From the NCBI GenBank assembly GCA_013397935.1, contig VZRN01005382.1, forward strand, positions 212,084 through 276,083: DNA of 64,000 nt, written 5' to 3'. Made by a program: the position numbers and the translations under genes. Shown piece by piece: positions 1 to 11,400 of the stretch (the first letter of the stretch is position 1; each line of letters opens with the position of its first letter). This DNA is from Dasyornis broadbenti (lineage: Eukaryota; Chordata; Aves; Passeriformes; Dasyornithidae). The notes below the pieces were generated by a model. The model was not told where the DNA came from. It did not search any database and worked only from the letters and a program-made list of their open reading frames with translations.

Positions 1-182
1 TGTGGTTTTTCTGAAAGTTGTGGCTGCCCCATCCCTGGAAGTGTTCAAGGCCAGGTTGGATGGGGCTTGGAGTAACCTGGTCTGGTGGAAGGTGTCCCTG
101 GCTATGGAAGAGGGGCTGGAACTGGATGTGCTTTAAGGTCCCTTCCAACCCAAACCATCCTGAGATTCTGTGGTTCCATAAA
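1..182 (+). repeat. CR1 LINE 3' end, truncated by window start
   Basis: The sequence is a sense-strand CR1 tail: ggaagtgttcaaggccaggttggatgggg, then ggtcccttccaacccaaacc and a terminal gagattctgtggttc. The element enters from outside the window, and only the 3' UTR-like part is present. Confidence 0.85.
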
Positions 183-280
183 TCGATGAAGTTTATTGGC
201 TGTTCCTTAGGGAGAGGTTCCAGGAAGGAGAATTTAATCCAGCAAATCCAGGATAGACCATATCCTATATGTATATCCTG

Positions 281-303
281 TATCATATCTATCTATCTAG
301 CTA

Positions 304-334
<31 letters not shown>

Positions 335-340
335 CTCCTA
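281..340 (+). repeat. TATC/TGTC microsatellite
   Basis: Tandem tetranucleotides: a few atct units followed by about six gtct/tgtc units, then atct, flanked by imperfect tatatcc repeats on both sides. Its length is likely polymorphic. Confidence 0.85.
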
Positions 341-1388
341 TATCTTATATCCTGTATATATTCCCAGTGAGGAAACCCAGTGACCAGGATCCTCTTAGAC
401 ATCTAGGTTAAGGAGAGTCTGTTGTTTCATCTGACATTAATGTAAAATAAACTCAAAGTCACGAGCCATCTGCAGTGTCTTTGGAATAAACCCAGTTTTT
501 TCAGGAGGAAATATTCTCAGAGCTGGTGGAGGGACTTCACAGAAGAATGGGTGGTTTAGAGGATCCACACATCCCTGTTTATTTTTAGATTTCAAACAAA
601 TGGCGGTGCTGCACATTTGTACACGGTCTATTACACATAAAACTCATCTCTAGTTTTGTGTAGATGTTAAGACTAAGACAACATTTCCCATTAAACACAC
701 CATAAAATACTAGGCAAAACTATAAAATACCAAGAAATTCAGCCCTTCCTCCACTCAAATACAAGTTTTCAGGGGGAAAGTGATGTGAAGGTGTTCCCCT
801 TTCCCAAACACCTTGAACACTAAGTCATAACAGTATGACAGGATTAAGTCTCTACTGAAATAAACTCAGAAGATTCCAGCTCAAGCACTACTGTGGTGGT
901 GTAACACATATTCCAGTGTGTCAATCCTGTGTATCAAACTGCAGTGTTTGGCTGTGCAAGGATCCCATCGCTGACACCAGAAGTAACTGCACTTCTAGTT
1001 GGATGAGAACAAGCTTTACAGCCAGGTTAAACATTGACCTTTCTTCCCTGGGATAATTTTTTTCAGCTTATTATCAACCAAGCTAATGTGATTATGTGCA
1101 AGAAAACAAAGATCTTGGCAGTGTGTGGATGTGTGTTCCAGAGCTTCAAAGCTTCAGCAACAGCTTTTGCCTGTGACTCCTTTGAGGGCACTGAGCTTGA
1201 AGCAATTGCTGATCCACAGCCAATGTTTTACTTCCCGTTTTTCTCCAGCCCATACAGGGCTGGAGCCTGGCATCAGCAGGATGTGCTGTGGGAGGTCTCT
1301 GTGACAGTCCTGACCAGGGAGCTGTGGGTTCACACAGCTCCATCACCTGCAGGCACAGGGAATGCATTCTTGTCAATTAATTCAAGTT
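341..1388. other. Upstream flank, no gene recognised
   Basis: Low-GC sequence between the microsatellite and the first antisense CR1 copy. I see no exon with conserved coding character, no RNA gene and no clear repeat. Open frames at 1034-1639 run into CR1 and are not supported. Confidence 0.5.
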
Positions 1389-1715
1389 TTCATAGAGCCA
1401 CAGAAGGGTTTGGGTTGGGAGGGACCTCAGAGCTCATCCAGTGCCACCCCCTGCCATGGGCAGGGACACCTCCCACCATCCCAGGCTGCTCCAAGCCCTG
1501 TCCAGCCTGGCCTTGGACACTGCCAGGGATCCAGGGGCAGCCACAGCTGCTNATGGCCGGTGTCCTGTCCCTCCATGCCTTGTCCCCAGTCCCTCTGCAG
1601 CTCTCCTGGAGCCCCTTTAGGCCCTGCCAGGGGCTCTGAGCTCTCCCCAAGAGAAGGCTCTCTGAGCCTTCTCTTGTCCAGGTGAGCATCCCCAGCTCTC
1701 CCAGCCTGGCTCCAA
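1389..1715 (-). repeat. CR1 LINE fragment, antisense
   Basis: It begins with the reversed CR1 tail (catagagccacagaaggg, gggttgggagggacctc) and continues through the common antisense CR1 body to ccagcctggctcca. It includes an unresolved N at 1552. It carries the cttgtccag|gtgagc motif at about 1674-1688. Confidence 0.88.
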
Positions 1716-1811
1716 AGGATAAGGCTGATTAACCTAAATCCTTTTCATTCCTGTGCCAGCCTGTCCCCACTGATGTCCCAGCACTGCCATACGGGGCTGC
1801 TCTCAGGGGGT

Positions 1812-1888
1812 CCCTGACTGCGTGCGGCGGGGACGGAGCCCCTTGTGGCTCCCCTTCCAACTCAGGATATTTTATGATTCTATGATTA
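1812..1888 (+). repeat. CR1 LINE 3' tail fragment
   Basis: It ends with ccttccaactcaggatattt and tatgattctatgatt, the CR1 8-bp terminal repeat. The upstream part is degraded. It belongs to the same subfamily as the copy at 5232-5485. Confidence 0.65.
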
Positions 1889-1954
1889 AAGAACATCCCT
1901 TCTTAAGAAACTTTTCCGTATTCCACATTGTGCCACACGGGCAGTCAGGATTGT

Positions 1955-2140
1955 CAGGGGCTGTCCAGAAAGGCAGCGGAGTCGCTGTCCCCGGAGGTGT
2001 TCAGGAGGCGCCGGGCTCTGGCGCGGGGTGCCGAGGTGTGGTGGGTTAGGAGTTACAGGAGTAGTTCTGGGTGCACGGGGACGCCGGATGATCTGGAGGG
2101 TCTCTTCCACTCGTGACGATTCCATGGCTCCAGGACCCCT
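1955..2140 (+). repeat. Degraded CR1 LINE 3' end in CFAP53 promoter
   Basis: The pattern gtccccggaggtgttcagga, ggatgatctggagggtctct and cgtgacgattccat follows the sense CR1 3' end, but it is GC-shifted and diverged. It abuts the CpG-rich start of CFAP53. Confidence 0.65.
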
Positions 2141-2480
2141 CTCAGCGCCCCCGCCACCCCACGACACCCCTCAGCGACCCCGCCGCCATGATGCCACTTC
2201 CGTCCCGCGCGCGTCCCGTCAGCAACAGCCAGCGCCTCCGTCCGCCATGGCGGCGCGGCCCCCGCCCCGGCCCCGGCCCCAGCCCCAGCCCCAGCCCCAG
2301 CGCCAGCCCTGTTACCGTTCTCATATCCAGAGATGCCGGGAGTTCACCGGCGCCGTGCCGCACAGCTTGGCGGTGGTGAGGGGCCGCGCTGCTGCCGCTC
2401 CGCTCCGGGGAGCTGCGGGGATGTGGGGGGCCGGAGCCCCAGAGCGGGAGGGGCCGGACCCTCTGGGAGTAGCCGGGGAG
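1985..2480 (+). promoter_or_regulatory. CFAP53: CFAP53 CpG-island promoter
   Basis: GC content and CpG density rise sharply here (for example tcccgcgcgcgtcccgtcagc at 2200-2220) and cover the start codon and exon 1 donor. No TATA box is evident just upstream. The upstream half overlaps a degraded CR1 3' end (about 1955-2140), so part of the promoter region is repeat-derived. The transcription start site cannot be fixed from sequence. Confidence 0.7.
2247..2375 (+). CDS. CFAP53: CFAP53 coding exon 1
   Basis: The start is ATG 2247 in a good context (gccATGg). It opens with MAARPPPRPRPQPQPQPQRQ, a Pro/Arg/Gln-rich stretch encoded by repeated ccccag/ccccgg units. The part resembling the usual CFAP53 N terminus (CYRSHIQRCREF, then VPHSLAV) follows. 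Where human begins with Met-Tyr-Ser this bird has Cys-Tyr-Arg, so the human start codon is not available and the upstream Met is required. The donor is gcggtg|gtgagg and the exon ends in phase 0. The 43-residue reading frame is supported by joining in frame to exon 2. Confidence 0.85.
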
Positions 2481-5400
2481 GGTCTCAGGGCACTCGGTGC
2501 TGTGTGAGCGGTCCCGAGGAGCCTAATGCTGTGTTTGAAGATCGTGGGGAGTCCCGTGTTGTATTTGGGGGTCCCGGGGCGCCCGGTGCTGTATTTAGGG
2601 GTCCCAATGAGCCCGGTGCTGTGTTTGGGAATCGCGGCGAGCCTGGTGCTCTTTGGGGTGAGGTGTAGGGAGGGCTTGTCTAATTTAGGAGGAATTTCTC
2701 CATGGAAAGGGTGGTCAGGCATTGGCAGAGGCTGCTCAGGGAGGTTTGGAGTCCCCATCTCTGGAGGTGTCCAAGGAAGGCATTCAGTGCTCTGGGCTGG
2801 CGACAAGGTGGAGATTGGTCACATGTTGGACTCGGGATGATCCTGGAGCTCTTTTGCAGCCTCAGTGATTCTGTGATTACCCCTGAATTACCCTGAACAC
2901 TTCATTTGGTGTTAGGTACTTGCATGGTCACGAATTCATCTGACAAACACCCAGATTAACTGTTTATCTTTTCACCAATGACATTTCATAGAACCATGGA
3001 ATGCATTGGGTTGGAAGGAAACTTAAAGCTCATCCAGTGCCACCCCCTGCCATGGCAGGGACACTTTCCACTAGACCAGGTTGCTCTGAGCCTGGTCCAG
3101 CCTGGTCTTGGACGCTGCCAGGGATCCAGGGGCAGCCACAGTTTCTCCGAGAAGCTAGTTCTGGTGCCTCACCACCCTCACAAAGAAGAATTCCTTTCTA
3201 CATCTAGCCTAAATTTTCCCTTTTTCACTTTGTGCCTATTACTCTTTGTCCAGTCACTACAGTTCCTGATAAAAGAGTCCCTCTCTGGATTTGCTGTAGG
3301 CCCCTGGGAGGTTTCTATGAGGCCTTCACGCTTTCTTCCTTTCCTTTCTCTTACAGCTAGCCAAGCCCTCCAAGAAAAACGCCACCGAAGAGGCGATTTT
3401 GGCTGAGAGGACGCGGGAGGAGGAGCGGCATAAACAAGAACGAGCCCTGGGGGTGTTCAGCCATTACCGCAACGCCTGCGACTGGCATAAGGGTGGCGAG
3501 GACAAATGGATACACCGGGCTGCCGAGAGGAAGGTCCAGGCAACCGTGCAGGAGTACCTGGAGGAGATCAATGTGAGAAGAGAGAGGTAGCAAACAAGTA
3601 GCCAGTGCAGTGACCCTGCTGTTTTCCGCTTCACTGTGTGCTCAGAGGGCCGGGCACTAGCGATACTTGTTCAAACACAGTAACGAGTGCAGCCTAGGTG
3701 GCGTTTAGAGCCTCCTGTCTGCCGCATGGCAGTGATACAGCACTTCCATTGCTTGATTTTTAGAGAGAATGAAGAGTACCTTGATATAATCATAAGACTA
3801 TGGAATGGTTTGGGTGAGAAAGGACCTTAAAGCTCATCTCTTTCCAAGCCCCCTGGACAGGGACACCTCCCACCAGGACAGGTTGCTCCAAGCCCTGTCC
3901 AATCTGGCCTGGAACATTTCCAGGCATAGGGTATGGAATCGTAGAATCCCTTGGTGGTTTGGGTTGGATGAGATAATCTAATTCCACCCACGCTGCTGTG
4001 GACATCCACAGCTTCTCTGGGTAACAAAGTCTCAGAAATTCTAATTGTCAGGTTTAAGTGAGTGTTTTGTTGCAATCCCTTCAAGATGATGTTTAGGTTC
4101 CACAGGTAAGACTTTGCAGCACAGTCTGCTGAAAAAGAATTCTGAAGTCTTTCAAAATTATTAAAGGTGAAGCATATTGCTGCCTTGTAAAGAGCAGAAT
4201 CGCGCTGTACTGATCTTTGAAAAAAAATCATGTGGTTTGATTGCTCAGTTACTCTTTCACGTCAAATGTCTTTGGAGCTGTGAAGGTCATCAGTTTGGTG
4301 TCCTGGTCTGATATGCTGTCAGGGGAATTGTACATGGATTCCACAGAAGAACTGGGGTTAGATGGAGCCTCCTAAGGTCATCTCGTCCGACCCTAGAGTC
4401 ACCTAGAGCAGGTTGTCCACGACTGTGTGTCCATTTGAGTTTTGCTTGTTTCAACACATGGAGACTCCACCACCTCTGTGGGCAATCTGTCCAATATTCA
4501 ACCACACTCACAGTAAAAAGGCAAAGAAAAGGTGTTTCTTCTGTTCGTTTAGAATTTCACGTGTTTTAATTTGTGACTATTGCTCCTTGTCCTGTCACTG
4601 GGCACTACTGAGGAGAAGCTGTCTGTCTTTTCTGCACTCCCACCATTCAGGTGTTTATGTATATTGATAAGATCCCCCTGCACGTTTTCTCCAGGCTGAG
4701 AACAGTCCCAGCTTTCTCGGGAGAGAAGGATCTTTAGGAGAGATTCTCTCTTTGGGAGAGATGCTCCAGTCCCTTAGTGTCCCTCCACTGGGTTCCCTCC
4801 GCTAAGACTGTGTCTTCTGGTGCTGGAGAGCCCAGAGCTGGACCCAGCACTTACTTGGGGTGGGGTTTCAGCAGTACCGAGAGGAAGGATGCCCTCCCTG
4901 GATCTGCTCTCAGTGCTCCTCCTCCCGCAGCCCAAGGTGCCAGTGGCTTTCTTTGCCACAAGGGTGCATTGCTGGCTCGTGCTCAGCTTGTCTGCCGGGA
5001 CCCCCAGGGCCCTTTCTATTGAGACACGGTGGCATTTGGGCTGAAATTGGTAGTTTCTGGATTTTGTAGCCCCAGGTTTCTCACTGCTAGAACTAATAGA
5101 GAGATAATGATGGTGTATTTAGAAACTGCCAATTTGATATAATTTTCTCGTCAAAGATGTTTCAGGATGAAGTGGTTTGTGGAGTGATGCTAAAATAGCA
5201 AAAGGTCTTTTGAGAGAAGATACAATTATAGATGCATAGAGAAGGGAGGGAGATCAGGAAAAGGTTCTTCCCTCAGAGGCTGCTGGGCACTGCCCAGGCT
5301 CCCCAGGGAATGGGCACAGCCCCGAGGCTGTCAGAGCTGCAGGAGCATTTGGACAGCGCTGCCAGGGATGCACAGGGTGGGATTGTTGGGGTGTCTGTGC

Positions 5401-8400
5401 GGGGCCAGAAGCTGCACTCCATGATCCTTGTGGGTCCCTTCCAGCTTAGGATATTCTGTGATTCTGTGCTGAATCAAACAAATTGAATTGTTATCAGCTG
5501 GTGACAAATGTAGTCTGAGAATTAGAAGAATTTCATGAATGGGGTACTGAAGCTTTTAACGTGGGCTTGTAAGGTCAGGGGTTTAAACTGTGCCTGGACA
5601 GAATCACTTGTGTTGTGCTGTAAGATTCCCTCGATGGACACAACAGGAATGGTCCCCGAGTTAAAATTTTGTGTTCCCTTCTTTAGCATTTGCAAGAAGT
5701 GTTGAAAGGAGCCCAGTACCCATTTAGTGTTAGTAGCAAATAAACTAAAACTTTATCCTTCAGTAGAAGTATTGATTTAGCTTTTATTGAAATGTTTTCG
5801 TTACAGGCTTCGTGACTTTCTGGAGGCAGAGGAAAGTAGGCACTTTGCTGAGGTGCAGGCACTTGATGAAGAAATGGCACAGGACAAAGAAACAAAGATG
5901 AAGGAACAAGCAAAATTACTGAGAGAGAAGTGGGAGCAAGAAAGACTAAAAGTGGTGGCTGAAAAACGAGAGCAACAATTCAGGTATTGCCATAAAAATA
6001 TCTTATAAAAGAAAATATGCCCAAAGTAAATATGTAGGGGCAATTTAAAAAGAAGGCGGCAATAATAAACTGAGGACGTAAAGATGAATGTGATTGAAAC
6101 AGTAAGACAGAAGAAATCAAAGTAGTTAATTCTTGTGAGTGTAGCATGTCCTTCTTGCCCCATTTGAGCATCTGTGCGCTTCCCCCTGCCAAGTCTGCCC
6201 TTTTTGTAATCCTATTCCAGCTTTATGCTATTGGAGGGAACAGGGTGCATGGGAGATTAATTTGACCTAAATCATGCTTACTAACCTAATATGTCAAAGA
6301 TACTTGAAACATTAAGATTGTCCAAAAAGACTGTTGTGATTTATTGCACACTTCTGAAGAGTACCAGCTGCAGCTAAGGTTTTAATGCAGCCTGAAGTTC
6401 TGTGCCAAGCCTTCCTGACTGAAAGCAGTAACTCGCAGGTATTTATTAGGACCTGAGGCCTTGGCATGAAGTCTGCCTTGTCCCATTCTTGGAAATCTGG
6501 TTTTCTGAGGGAGGGGTGAAAGAAATAATAACGTTATTTAATTGTAATATTTTGAAGTGTCTTTCCCAGTCTCCCACGGTACTGTGAAATATACAACACC
6601 CGCTTCTCAGTGTGCAGAGGCTGGGGATAAAAATCAGCGCTCGCTCTCACTTGTGCATAGACCCTAATTAATTCCACAGGTGGATGTTTGTTTAAATGTG
6701 GGGTTTATTGACTTAGACAGGTGTTAGAAGTGCATACACTGCCTAACTTCATATAGTGGCTTGAAAATGTGGCCCTTGCCTTTTGCAACACACCTTTTGC
6801 AGCTTCTGGTGTGTTCTCTGTCTGTCACACAAAGTGATTGTAACTCACTTTTGAATGGTTTAGAGGGGATGCTGGTGGAGTGCCTTTTATTTTGTACCTG
6901 TAGCTTGTTTTACACACCGAGGAGATGTGATATAGACACCTAAAGGTAGGTTGGTAATGTTGGTATCTTTACATGCACTGGGAATCTGCATTCCTGTTCT
7001 AGTTAAAACTTCACTGAAGTCAGGACAGTTATAGGAACCTAAAGTCAGCCTCAAACAGGCTTGTCCTGCCCTGTCAGCTGAACTGCAGCCCAGCCTCCAC
7101 TGACTTTAATTAGGTTCCCATCGATCAGAGTGGGAATTTAGCACACAAGTAATTCCTGTTTAGATGTCTAATTTTAGATATTTTAATTGCAAAATGAATC
7201 ACACAACTGAACTGCATCATATGGTGACACATACTTGAACTTTCATGCAATAATTCCCTGTCTTAACGTCTCAGCTCCTTTGTCTTCCCAGTGTAGCCCT
7301 GTTGATCTCTGGTTCACTCAGTCTTACGGGATTGTTTTATCCTGTTATTATCCTTTTACCTTTCCCTGTGCTCTGGGATCTAAGCAATAGATACATACCA
7401 CATAGCATCCCATGAAAAAGTGTTGCTGAAGCTTTACTGCTGCCGCTCTGCTGGCTGCAGCTTTCCAGAGGATTTAGAGGCAGTGGAATCATTTCTCTTC
7501 ACAGCTGTTGTGAGTGGCAGTCTTGGGGTATTTTTGCAAATCAGTCTTCTTCCTGCGGGGCACAGAGTCCTTCTCTTTGACTGTCCTGATGTAATGGGAA
7601 TACGTTCCATGGTTAGTTCCTCTAGCTCTGTCCCTTCCTACTTTTAAATTAAGGTTCCTATAAAAGAACAGAACTCTAAAAAACACCAGCACACAGCAGT
7701 TCGCCTTGTCTGTGACAGGTGTTTATCTTCATGGATGTGCTTCGTTATATTTTAAATTCTTTTGTTCTCTGTCCTTTTGCAGTGAGAAAGGAAGTCTCTG
7801 CTGTGGTGATTGATTCTGATTAGATTGATAACTTCTGATATCTCAACCTGCATGTATTTTTCTTGTTTAAGTAGCCCCAAGTCTGATTTTTTTCTGGCTG
7901 TTGGATGTTACTCTTCCTCCTAAACCATCCTGGTCCAGGCAGAGACCTGGGAGCAGGACTTGCTGCTCAGGAGAACAACGCTTACTGAAAATCCACAAGC
8001 AGGAGTCTGCAATTGTGTCACAGCCTGTCTTTTGGGGCAATGGCCTCCAGTCCTCTTTGCACACCTCTAGCTGTAAAAGCTGTTAAACAGTCATCCCAAT
8101 ATGTTTATTTATAAACTAGATAAATATATAATAATATACTGTGCTGGCATATTGTGTACATTATAAAACATATGCACAAATAGAAATAAAAAAGGGTGAG
8201 GTAAAGATGAAATAAATTCTATTTTTTGCTTTTTAATGTTATTTATTAATGATGCAAAACATACTCTTTTCCTGCACTTCTCTTCTTCCACTTTGAAGAT
8301 CCTTACTCCAGGGCACACCCAGGAGCCCTGGCAAGTAAATCCAGTAGCAGGTGGATATATACATGATTTTCTGTTTCTCTTTGCCTGTGGATTTACAACC

Positions 8401-11400
8401 TTTTGAATGTCTTTCTGAAACCTAATAGACTTGTTTGTATTTCCTTAAATTCCAAGCAACGTGCTCCACTCTTTTGCAGGTATGGATTCTCAAATCTGAG
8501 GTATAGGAGCACCTACACTGTCATCCATTATTCCAGAGTACTAAAAGGCAGCATTTTTAGCAGCCCTGTGGGCTGGTTGCTGTGGCCTGAGGGTACAGGT
8601 GTAACAGCTTCTCAGCAGTGATGTTAAGCAGGAGGAGTCCTTTGTCACGAGGTGACAGAGGAGACAAGCCTTGGACAACCAGAGTCCTGCTGGAATTCAT
8701 TTTCAGGTAGGGCTGTCCCTTGTCTGAGAAGATATTCAGCCAGTGCTAGCCTGAGGGCATGTTCATCATTGGTAGCTTCAAAGAAACATGCAATGTCTTA
8801 AAATTTGCATAAAACACATATCACATCCTCTTTCTTGTGGTAACATCAGAAGCATCCATATATGGAATGTTGTTATCCCAGCAACTTTGTGCTGCAGCCA
8901 TAAAATGAATACATAACTGGGGAGGTTCTGTCTTTGGGAAGTATCCCAAACATCCATGGTTTTAATGCTAAGAAGCTTAGGATAGTAAAGTGAGGAAGAA
9001 AACCAGCCATCTGGGGGAGCAGATGTTTAAAGATTGGTCTAAAATCTGCTTGGAGGGAATTATTTTGATGAAATCAAGCAATTACAAGGGTATTTTATAT
9101 TAAAATTCTAACAATGATGAACATAATTAACTTCTACTGCCCCCGAGAATTCAATAAATGTCAGATGAGTTTACAGTCACAGAAAAGAATAACTAGTTCT
9201 TTGTTCCTTCAATGCTGAGAGAACTTTGAACCCATTGTGTTAAGGTAATACAGTTATTGTTAATGGTGTAAGATTTCAAATCTTAATAATGGCATGTTTC
9301 CCTCACAACATTTAAGAAATATGTTTTTCATTAATACTAATTAGTGCTGTGGTCTTTAATCGCCACTAGCTCCCTCCCAGGAGATGAAAGACAGATTCCA
9401 GTGGTAAAATGTAAGAACACCCTCAATGACATAGTACATTTGTTGACCTGCTGGAAGGCAGGGGCACTCCTTGGAATGTGCCATGACCCATGGCATGCAC
9501 ATCCCTGTGCTGCTCTCTGCTTTTATTGTTGGCTCAAACAGTGGCCAGAAGGTTCCTGTCTTGTACAAGAGGTAAAGCAGCCATCCCTTTTCACCAGCCT
9601 GCACTGGCACCAAATTACTGCATCTTATCATGGAATGGTTTGGGTTGAAAGGGACCTTAAAAGTCATCTTTATCATGCGCAGGGACACCTTCCACTGTCC
9701 CAGGCTGCTCCAAGCCCTGTCCAGCCTGGCCTTGGACACTGCCAGGGATCCAGGGGCAGCCACAGCTGCTCTGGGCACCCTGGGCCAGGGCCTCCCCACC
9801 CTCACAGCCAGCAATTCCTTCCCAATATCCCATCTATCCCTGCCCTCTGGCACTGGGAAGCCATTGCCTGTGTCCTGTCCCTCCATGCCTTGTCCCCAGT
9901 CCCTCTGCAGCTCTCCTGGAGCCCCTTTAGGCCCTGCCAGGGGCTCTGAGCTCTCCCTGGAGCCTTCTCTTGTCCAGGTGAGCAGCCCCAGCTCTCCCAG
10001 CCTGGCTCCAGAGCAGAGGGGCTCCAGCCCTGGCAGCATCTCCGTGGCCTCCTCTGGCCTGGCTGCAGCAGCTCCAGATCCTTGTGCTGTTGTTGCCCAG
10101 GGCTGGGGCAGCTCTGCAGGTGGGGTCTCACCTGAGGGGGCAGAGGGGCAGAATCTCCCCCTCCCCTGCTGCCCACGCTGGGGGCTTAGCCCAGGGTTCA
10201 GGGCTGGGGCAGGTCCAGCTCTCACCCCCCAAAACCCCCAAGTCATCCTCCCAGGGCTGCTCTCCAGCCGTTCTCCACCCAGCCTGTGTTGATAGCGGGA
10301 CCACCCCAGGCCTTGTTGAACTTCCTGAGGCTCACACAGAGCCACCTCTGCAGCCCATCCAGGTCCCTCTGGATCCCGCTTCCCTCTGGTGTGCTGATTG
10401 CACCACACAACTCAGTGTCATTGGCAGACTTGCTGAGGGTGCAGCAATCTCGTTGTTCATGTCAGCCACAAAGATGTTGAACAGTATTGTATCCCATAAC
10501 CTACCCCTGCTTCTTCGTTACTCTACTTGCTCACCCTCCTCTTCTGAAGCTGAGCTAAGGATGGTTTCTCTCTCCAGGGATAGTTCTTAGACCATAAAAG
10601 CCCAGATCTAGGGGAAGAACCCAATATTTGTTTAGATGATGTGGCATCTCCTAGGATTTGGGGAGAAAAGTGCAAAGTGCAGCAGGTTTTACCTTAGAGA
10701 GACCTGGTGGTGATGAAAGGGCACTTGACAGATTACTGCAGTTTCTTCTCAGTCAGTAACAGTGAAGAGCTTGGAAATACCTTAGGGATATCTAGCAGAA
10801 TGGAAATTTTGTTTTCACAGCAGTGCTCTCCCTTTTGTTGTTTGTGTGTAATGCCTTTCAGCACAGGCTCCATGGCACTAGGTGCTTAAGCCTAGAGGAT
10901 GAAGAGAGAGTTGCCCTTGGTCCCAGTCAAATGTGAGGCAGCAAATGTTGAATGCCAACACTGAGAAAATGTGGTGAGACCTCTGTTTCGCAGGCAGTGG
11001 AATTCACTCAGATTTTGTTTCATTGCTGCAGTTATGAAAATTAAATAACTATTGTGATGGGGACATTGGTAATAGCATTGAGGTAGTTGTCTGATGAATA
11101 TTTAATGTTTTTGCTACACAGGGTAGTCAGCTAAAGCTTGTATAATGTTGTTGTATTTCCCACTGTGCAGGTAACTACTGCTGCCATGAAATGGTTCACA
11201 ATTCAGGCTACGATATCTTACGATGTCTGCTGTGAATTCCTAAATAGCTTTGCATTAATCTGTAGAAGATGGTTTCATTCAGCATGAAATTGTGAGGTAT
11301 CTTTTCACTTCGCAGCATTCACATGCGTCTGTCACACATCCTCAGAGCTTATAGATCCTTCACACTTGCAGGTCTTCACCTTTGTCTGCCAGTTTCACAT

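Noticed and set aside
9356..10408. 350-codon open frame on the minus strand
   Set aside because: It lies over the antisense CR1 copy and its flank. The frame does not match the CR1 reverse transcriptase frame, and similar open frames recur in other CR1 copies.
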